From: Bdellovibrionales bacterium | GTDB taxonomy: Bacteria; Bdellovibrionota; UBA2361; JAGRAS01 | Reading direction: 5' to 3' | Assembly: GCA_020434465.1 (NCBI GenBank) | Contig: JAGRAS010000029.1 | Coordinates: 1-10,658, forward strand | DNA length: 10,658 nucleotides | Part shown: positions 5,717 to 10,658 of the stretch, one piece after another | How the letters are laid out: each line of letters begins with the position of its first letter | Position numbering within the stretch: the first letter of the stretch is position 1 | Translations under genes and position numbers: made by a program | The notes under the pieces: generated by a model | What the model was told of the DNA's origin: nothing | The model's database searches: none | The model's input: the letters and a program-made list of their open reading frames with translations, nothing else

Positions 5717-7926
5717 TTTTTCTTTATAAAGATAAAGGCAAAGGATAATAGTAAACTTGCAATCGTAAGTAGAAAAAGTATGCCAAGATTACTTGGCCTA
5801 AAGTTTAGCTCAATATCAGTAAGCCCTTTTGGTAATAGTAATTCAAGAAAGCCATTATTAGATCTAAGTAGAGCTTGTTTGTTGCTGGTATTAGCTAATT
5901 TCCAACCAGGATACGCCCAAATTGGCAGTTTCCATTTTCCTTCAGTACAGCGATTGGAAGTTAATCGAATAACATCATTTTTATAAAAATAGTTATAAAG
6001 TTTATCATCATCACAAGTTTCATTTGGTTCACTAGTGGTGTAAGGTCTATCTATATTTTCGATAAGACTTACTTCATCCAAGAAAGATTCTGTTTTACTC
6101 CATCCTTCAGGTATCGGGGTAATTTCTGCAACGGCAGTTTCATACATCATATAGCGTACATTTAAAAAATCTAATATTGGATCTGCTTTCGCCAGATCGA
6201 TGTCTCTAAAAAAGTGTTGAGTATTATGATTAACACGATAACTTGGATCCAATTCTTGTAGTAATTCTTTTTGTGTTTGAGTGACAAACCATCTAGCTTC
6301 AATGCTGCTTAATCCAAAAAATATCGGAGTTTGCGGTAGCATGTTCTTATCCATTGTAAGGAGTTTAGAAGAGTCTGTTTGATTTTCTAACAAGAACTGT
6401 ATCGAGGGGGTGACTCGATAAAAATCTTCAGGCTTATAATAAGAATTATAATCTTTGCCTAAATATCTTAGATTAAGAAAGCTTATGACGGTGATTAACA
6501 AAATACTGAAATTTTTTATTCTAATACTATTTGATAATATAGTGCTTATAACTAAGCCTATTGAAACAGCAAGCACGCAGCTTTGAGCAAACACATGCCA
6601 AGGATTTCGCAGGTTATAAACTTCATGCATTAAGACAAATAGAATAAAAATCGAGAATAAAAAAACTGAAATAAGAAATTTAACTAATTTATCTGGCTTT
6701 TCTTTATTTGATTTTTGCAACCAGCTTAGTAGATTGCTTGCAATTATAGTTGATGAAATAACAACAATACTTAAAAGTCTAGTTCCAGAGTTAGAGTTAA
6801 AAATTGGTAGTTTGCCAAAGACACCAAGAACACCAAAATAGCCATAGACCATTGAGACTGACCAGAATTGAACTATTGTCCAAAACCAGACGATTTTCTT
6901 TTTACGGTACTCCGCATCAAAACAAAGAAAGAAAAGGCTGGCACAAGTAAGAAAAAAAGCGAATATTCCAAAATAACCTGTCTTTTCATTGAAATTGCCG
7001 TAACCAGCACGAATCATTTCTGCATACTCTCCGAAGTACTCAGGAAAAAGTAAGAGTAGGGCATCTCGATTTGGTAAATGCACATGGCCATATTTTGCGC
7101 GCCAACTTAAATCGATTAAAGATAAGTATTCGCCTGTATAAAAGAGTGGGATGCAACAAGTAAGTGCTGCCAAGATTCCAATAAAAATTAATTGTAAACC
7201 GTCCCTTGAAAACAATCTTGTTCCGAATAGAAACAAGATATACAAGCAGCCAACAAAAACCCCATAAAAGCTAACTGAAGGGAATGCTCCCAGAATTAAG
7301 CAGATGGATGAGAGATATAATAGAAATTTGCTAATGCGCGTACTGCCAAAACGATAAAAGAGAGTTATTGAATACAAAAAGAAAGGGATTGCAGAAAAAG
7401 AATAAGATAAAAAATCTCCAGTCCAAACTGTAGAGTAATATGAGAAGCTAAGGATTAGAGACCCGTAAAGCGAAGCATTTTCTTTTATACTATAAAGTCT
7501 AAGGAGTTTATAAGTGAAAAACCCCATAAATATGATCTTAAAAATTGCTAAAATTCCCCAAACGTAAGCAATTGGAAAAAGAAGTGCTAATGCTGAAAGT
7601 GGAAATAGGTGTCCAACAATAAACATGCTTGCAAATGGAGTTCCAAATGCCATTGAACTATTCCAAAATGGGATATCTCCATTACTAATTGATTGCTTAA
7701 TATAATTCAGCATTGGGTAAAACTGATCCATTTGATCAGATACAATGAAATTTCCTAGGTTTGGATTATTTGGATCCCGCCATGGAATCCAATGGTTTAG
7801 CCACATAAACGGACCAGGCATCAAGCCATACCTAATGCCCGAAAAGAAAAGTAGACTTAGGCCAAGTAGTAGCAAGAATAAAAAGAATCCCCTATCTAAC
7901 ACCGAGTTATTTGAATTGCCCTTCAT
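5713..7926 (-). CDS. YfhO-family multi-pass membrane protein (putative GT-C glycosyltransferase)
   Basis: A 737-residue protein with an N-terminal membrane segment (about 12-30), a long first outer loop, roughly ten more hydrophobic segments up to residue 490, a soluble region (about 491-710), a final membrane segment (about 713-733) and the tail KKN. The first loop carries 'SDQMDQFYPML' at 63-73 and 'FWNSSMAFGTP' at 87-97, the acidic motif and 'lW....G.P' block of the YfhO/GT-C fold. 'LDFLNVRYMMY' at 585-595 and 'YPGWKL' at 672-677 are also typical of YfhO. Bacillus and Listeria YfhO act with a CsbB-type enzyme in glycosylating lipoteichoic acid outside the membrane; the role in Gram-negative bacteria is not established. 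The ATG at 7926 gives a short positive N-terminus before the first segment. The 3' end overlaps the convergent neighbour by four bases. The family call is good; donor and acceptor are unknown. Confidence 0.88.
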   Translation of the reverse strand: MKGNSNNSVLDRGFFLFLLLLGLSLLFFSGIRYGLMPGPFMWLNHWIPWRDPNNPNLGNFIVSDQMDQFYPMLNYIKQSISNGDIPFWNSSMAFGTPFASMFIVGHLFPLSALALLFPIAYVWGILAIFKIIFMGFFTYKLLRLYSIKENASLYGSLILSFSYYSTVWTGDFLSYSFSAIPFFLYSITLFYRFGSTRISKFLLYLSSICLILGAFPSVSFYGVFVGCLYILFLFGTRLFSRDGLQLIFIGILAALTCCIPLFYTGEYLSLIDLSWRAKYGHVHLPNRDALLLLFPEYFGEYAEMIRAGYGNFNEKTGYFGIFAFFLTCASLFFLCFDAEYRKKKIVWFWTIVQFWSVSMVYGYFGVLGVFGKLPIFNSNSGTRLLSIVVISSTIIASNLLSWLQKSNKEKPDKLVKFLISVFLFSIFILFVLMHEVYNLRNPWHVFAQSCVLAVSIGLVISTILSNSIRIKNFSILLITVISFLNLRYLGKDYNSYYKPEDFYRVTPSIQFLLENQTDSSKLLTMDKNMLPQTPIFFGLSSIEARWFVTQTQKELLQELDPSYRVNHNTQHFFRDIDLAKADPILDFLNVRYMMYETAVAEITPIPEGWSKTESFLDEVSLIENIDRPYTTSEPNETCDDDKLYNYFYKNDVIRLTSNRCTEGKWKLPIWAYPGWKLANTSNKQALLRSNNGFLELLLPKGLTDIELNFRPSNLGILFLLTIASLLLSFAFIFIKKN

Positions 7927-7995
7927 GCATTAGGGATAACATGCTAGAAAGGATTTTGGCAATAATTACAGGAAGATCCAAGATTTGCCTAGTAG

Positions 7996-8024
7996 GTGAC
8001 AGTTTGCCCGCTTACAAGTATCAT
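7996..8024 (+). promoter_or_regulatory. sigma-70-like promoter for the fused amidotransferase gene
   Basis: GTGACA (7996-8001) and TATCAT (8019-8024) each differ from the consensus at one base and are separated by the ideal 17 bases. Transcription would begin near 8031, giving a leader of about 40 bases. This is the best promoter match in the window and would also serve the flippase gene downstream, since the two genes overlap. Confidence 0.5.
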
Positions 8025-8056
8025 CTTTTCTGGGCTTGGTTTACTTTTTCTTTCCT

Positions 8057-8061
8057 TAGGA
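8057..8061 (+). promoter_or_regulatory. ribosome binding site of the fused amidotransferase
   Basis: TAGGA lies nine bases before the ATG at 8071. It is one of the few recognisable Shine-Dalgarno matches in the window and supports the start that puts the catalytic cysteine at position 2. Confidence 0.45.
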
Positions 8062-8070
8062 TTTTAAATT

Positions 8071-10113
8071 ATGTGCGGAATATTTGGGGTTGTAGCAAAC
8101 GGGAAGAATAGGCCTGATGCAAATTTTATCAAATCTGCCGCAGTTAAGCTTTTGAGATTGTCTCAGACACGCGGAAGTGAGGCTGCAGGTATGGCAGCGC
8201 TGTTGAATTCTAAAATAAAAGTTTTTAAAGCCGCTGTTTCTCCTAAAGAGTTTTTAAAGTCACCTATCTTAGATCAGATTTTTTTAGAAGCTTTTTCTGA
8301 AGATAAGCAACAGCCGATAGTTTTAATTGGTCATTCAAGAATGGTGACAAATGGTTCGCAAGAGAACCATTTTAACAATCAGCCAGTAATTACATCTAAT
8401 ATGGTTGGGATTCATAATGGTATTGTTGTAAACGATAAAATGCTTTGGGAAAAATACCCTGATTTGAAAAGAAAGTATGATGTTGATTCAGAAGTTTTAT
8501 TTGCATTATTAAGAAAGTTTTATAGTGATGTTAAATCTGTACCAGAGGCTATTAAAAACACATACAGTGAAATTGAAGGTCAGGCTTCGATAGCTGGATT
8601 ATTTAGCGACTTGAATTGTTTAATGCTCGCAAGCAACAATGGTTCACTTTATTACTTAGAAGTCCCTTTGAATGGGATTCTACTTTTTGCATCTGAGTTT
8701 GGTATTCTTAATAAGTTAAAAGAAGATACCTATTTTTCAAGCTTGCTTGCAGCGAGTCCAATTATTCAAATTAAAGCTGGTGATGCTGCATTAGTAAATT
8801 TTGAAACTGCTAAGGCGCAACATTTTAATTTCAATGATTTTGACTTTTCAAAAATCATTAGTCCGACCAATGGTTCTGTGAGATTAATTGAAGATGTTTT
8901 TCCTAAATCTGATTTGAAAAAAACTTCAAATTTTCAAGGTTTAGATGTTTCAACTGAAGAGGTAAAAATAGCCTGGGGCAAATATCCGTACGACACATCT
9001 TTTGCTGATTCTTTAATAAGATGCACGAAATGCGTTCTTCCTGAAACAATGCCGTATATAAGTTTTGATAAAGATGGCGTGTGTTCTTACTGTAGAAATT
9101 ATAAAAATATAAGCTTATACGGAAAAGATAGTTTAAAAGAAATTGCCGCATCAATTAGGAGCAGTGATGGATCGCCAGATTGTTTAGTTGGTCTAAGTGG
9201 TGGTCGCGATAGTTGTTACGGATTGCATTATTTAATTAAGGAACTTGGTTTAAATCCTGTCGCCTATACTTTTGACTGGGGGATGGTAACAGATCTTGCC
9301 AGAAGAAATATTTCTAGAATGTGTGGAAAGTTGGGAGTTGAGCATATTCTTGTTTCTGCACATATTCCAACTAAGAGAAAATTTATTAGCCAAAATGTAA
9401 ATGCTTGGCTCAAGCGCCCACGCTTGGGAATGATTCCGCTATTTATGGCTGGGGATAAAGCTTATTTTTATCACGCAGAAAGATTAAAAAAAGAATTGAA
9501 GTTACCCGTAATCTTTCTTTGTGAAAATATGCTTGAGCGTACAGATTTCAAAAGCGGGTTTGCAGGGCTTGCTCCTAAAGCTATAGATGAAGATCGGGTT
9601 TATACGCTTTCCTTAATCAATAAATTGAAAATATTTTGGTATTATGGAAAAGAATATTTATTGAATCCTTCATATATCAATACTTCCTTAATTGATACTC
9701 TAAGCGCCTTTTCTCATTATTACATGATGGATAAAGAGTATTATAATCTGTTTAAATTCATACCCTGGATTGAGGATGAAGTTATCTCTACTCTATGCAA
9801 TGAATATGATTGGGAGCTAGCAAACGATACTGTTTCAACATGGCGAATTGGAGATGGTACAGCCTCATTTTACAATTATATTTACTATAAGGTCGCAGGC
9901 TTTACAGAAAATGATACGTTTAGAAGTAATCAAATTCGCGAGGGCTTAATCACTCGAGATGAGGCTTTACAAAGAATTGCTATTGAGAATAAGCCTAGAT
10001 TGGAATCAATGCATTGGTATTGTCAAACAAATGGGATTGACTTTAGGTATGCACTTGAACGAATAAACCAGATTCCTAAATTGCCTCGACTAAGTGTTCT
10101 TGATTTAAAATGA
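8071..10113 (+). CDS. class II glutaminase fused to a WbpG/PseA-type N-acetyl-sugar amidotransferase
   Basis: A 680-residue, two-part protein. Residues 1-245 form a PurF/GlmS-like class II glutaminase: Cys2 in MCGIFGVVA, 'TRGSEAAGMA' at 33-42, 'GHSRMVTNGS' at 87-96 (Arg90), 'HNGIVVN' at 115-121 (Asn116, Gly117) and 'DVDSEVL' at 137-143 (Asp139). After a linker, residues about 315-680 match N-acetyl-sugar amidotransferases along their whole usual length of about 370 residues: a zinc ribbon CTKC (318-321) and CSYC (338-341), the ATP pyrophosphatase loop 'GLSGGRDS' at 374-381, then 'AYTFDWGMVTDLARRN' at 398-413. WbpG and PseA make acetamidino sugars for O-antigen or flagellin glycans; WbpG takes ammonia from a separate class I HisH-like partner. 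Here the glutaminase is joined in cis and belongs to a different class. The likely role is ATP- and glutamine-dependent amidation of a surface-glycan sugar (inference). The 3' end overlaps the flippase start. Confidence 0.92.
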   Translation: MCGIFGVVANGKNRPDANFIKSAAVKLLRLSQTRGSEAAGMAALLNSKIKVFKAAVSPKEFLKSPILDQIFLEAFSEDKQQPIVLIGHSRMVTNGSQENHFNNQPVITSNMVGIHNGIVVNDKMLWEKYPDLKRKYDVDSEVLFALLRKFYSDVKSVPEAIKNTYSEIEGQASIAGLFSDLNCLMLASNNGSLYYLEVPLNGILLFASEFGILNKLKEDTYFSSLLAASPIIQIKAGDAALVNFETAKAQHFNFNDFDFSKIISPTNGSVRLIEDVFPKSDLKKTSNFQGLDVSTEEVKIAWGKYPYDTSFADSLIRCTKCVLPETMPYISFDKDGVCSYCRNYKNISLYGKDSLKEIAASIRSSDGSPDCLVGLSGGRDSCYGLHYLIKELGLNPVAYTFDWGMVTDLARRNISRMCGKLGVEHILVSAHIPTKRKFISQNVNAWLKRPRLGMIPLFMAGDKAYFYHAERLKKELKLPVIFLCENMLERTDFKSGFAGLAPKAIDEDRVYTLSLINKLKIFWYYGKEYLLNPSYINTSLIDTLSAFSHYYMMDKEYYNLFKFIPWIEDEVISTLCNEYDWELANDTVSTWRIGDGTASFYNYIYYKVAGFTENDTFRSNQIREGLITRDEALQRIAIENKPRLESMHWYCQTNGIDFRYALERINQIPKLPRLSVLDLK

Positions 10114-10658
10114 CTAGTTTAAGAGGAAAGTTTTCAACGGATCTAATCTGGAACTTTGGCAGTCTTGCTGTCTTAGGTGGAGCAGGAATAGTAATTAATA
10201 TAATTATTGCTAGCTATGCAGGATCTGATGCTTTAGGAGTTTTTAATCAGGTTTTTGCTATATATATATTCTTGTCTCAAATTTGTGTAGGGGGAGTTCA
10301 TTTTTCTTTACTCAAAGAAGTTTCTTATGCTCAAGATGATATCGAGCATTGCGCTAGGATTTGTACTTCTGCTTTAGCATTATCAGCTATTATTTCATTT
10401 GTTATTTGCATTGTTTCTTTTTCTCTGACTGGAGTAGTAGAAAATTTGTTAGATTCAGTGGATGTAGGTAAAGGGCTAGTTTGTGCAATTCCTGGATTGA
10501 TCTTTTTTTCACTTAATAAAAATCTTTTGAATTTGTTAAATGGATTGCAATGGATGCGGGCTTTTGCAGTTTTTCAGGCTTTACGATTCCTTGGAATTTT
10601 AATCGAAGTTTTTGTAATAGTTTTAGTAAGTCAGAAATCCTGGATGTTGGCTCTTTCA
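10110..10658 (+). CDS. Wzx-like polysaccharide flippase (MOP superfamily), N-terminal part, runs off window
   Basis: An open frame of 183 residues with no stop before the window end. It starts at the ATG of an ATGA overlap with the preceding gene, implying translational coupling. The N-terminus (MTSLRGKFSTDLIWNFGSLA) opens as in Wzx/RfbX proteins: a short positive segment, then a first membrane helix (about 14-36). Then come 'GSDALGVFNQVFAIY' at 38-52, the family's 'Gxx.fGvfnq...' block, and further hydrophobic segments at about 46-63, 84-108, 122-135 and 158-176. Members flip undecaprenyl-linked O-units or similar lipid-linked oligosaccharides across the inner membrane. Its place directly after the sugar amidotransferase suggests it exports a glycan that contains the amidated sugar. 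About half or more of the protein is missing, so substrate class cannot be judged. Confidence 0.9.
   Translation, partial: MTSLRGKFSTDLIWNFGSLAVLGGAGIVINIIIASYAGSDALGVFNQVFAIYIFLSQICVGGVHFSLLKEVSYAQDDIEHCARICTSALALSAIISFVICIVSFSLTGVVENLLDSVDVGKGLVCAIPGLIFFSLNKNLLNLLNGLQWMRAFAVFQALRFLGILIEVFVIVLVSQKSWMLALS

Noticed and set aside
5780..5986. Plus-strand short frames opposite the YfhO gene, here and at 6868-7053 and 7745-7933
   Set aside because: All are antisense to a membrane protein with continuous family features and lack ribosome sites.
7911..8111. Plus-strand frame of 66 codons between the YfhO gene and the fused amidotransferase
   Set aside because: It overlaps the coding start of both neighbours, covers the promoter at 7996-8024, has no ribosome site and resembles no family I know.
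8903..9154. Minus-strand frame of 83 codons within the fused amidotransferase
   Set aside because: It is opposite the linker and zinc ribbon of a well-supported gene and shows no recognisable domain.
1..10658. CRISPR array, insertion sequence, tRNA or rRNA gene, long direct repeats
   Set aside because: No regularly spaced repeats, transposase motifs, terminal inverted repeats or structured RNA signatures were seen on either strand.

Overview
The window is an AT-rich (about one-third G+C by eye), gene-dense stretch of a bacterial chromosome that reads as part of a cell-surface polysaccharide or O-antigen region. It holds six complete genes and two genes cut by the window edges. The organism is probably a low-GC Gram-negative bacterium, inferred from the flippase, the sugar amidotransferase and the glycosyltransferase context. 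I cannot name a genus. Clear Shine-Dalgarno sites are scarce, so starts were decided mainly by the catalytic Cys2 of three genes and by motif positions.

Layout: the 3' part of a SAM-dependent methyltransferase (1-495, +); a polyprenyl-phosphate-type family 2 glycosyltransferase with two membrane segments (616-1572, -); asparagine synthase AsnB (1725-3608, +); a stand-alone class II glutamine amidotransferase of the YafJ/EgtC/Dug3 type (3600-4463, -); a cyclic-nucleotide-binding protein with no DNA-binding domain (4652-5716, +); a large YfhO-family membrane protein (5713-7926, -); a fusion of a class II glutaminase with a WbpG/PseA-type N-acetyl-sugar amidotransferase (8071-10113, +); and the start of a Wzx-like flippase (10110 to the window end, +).

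The first seven genes alternate strands strictly. Two convergent pairs overlap by 9 and 4 bases at their stop codons, and three divergent gaps of 119 to 188 bases hold the visible promoter-like signals. Only the last two genes form an operon-like pair, joined by an ATGA overlap.

Functional reading (inference): the fused amidotransferase would use glutamine-derived ammonia to modify an acetamido sugar, probably to an acetamidino group. The flippase next to it would export the lipid-linked glycan. The family 2 glycosyltransferase and the YfhO protein resemble the two ends of a CsbB/YfhO-type lipid-linked sugar transfer route. Three separate Cys2 class II glutaminase domains lie within 8.4 kb. 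The most interesting items are the fused amidotransferase, the cyclic-nucleotide sensor embedded in a surface-glycan region, and a GC-rich palindrome in the spacer of that sensor's candidate promoter.
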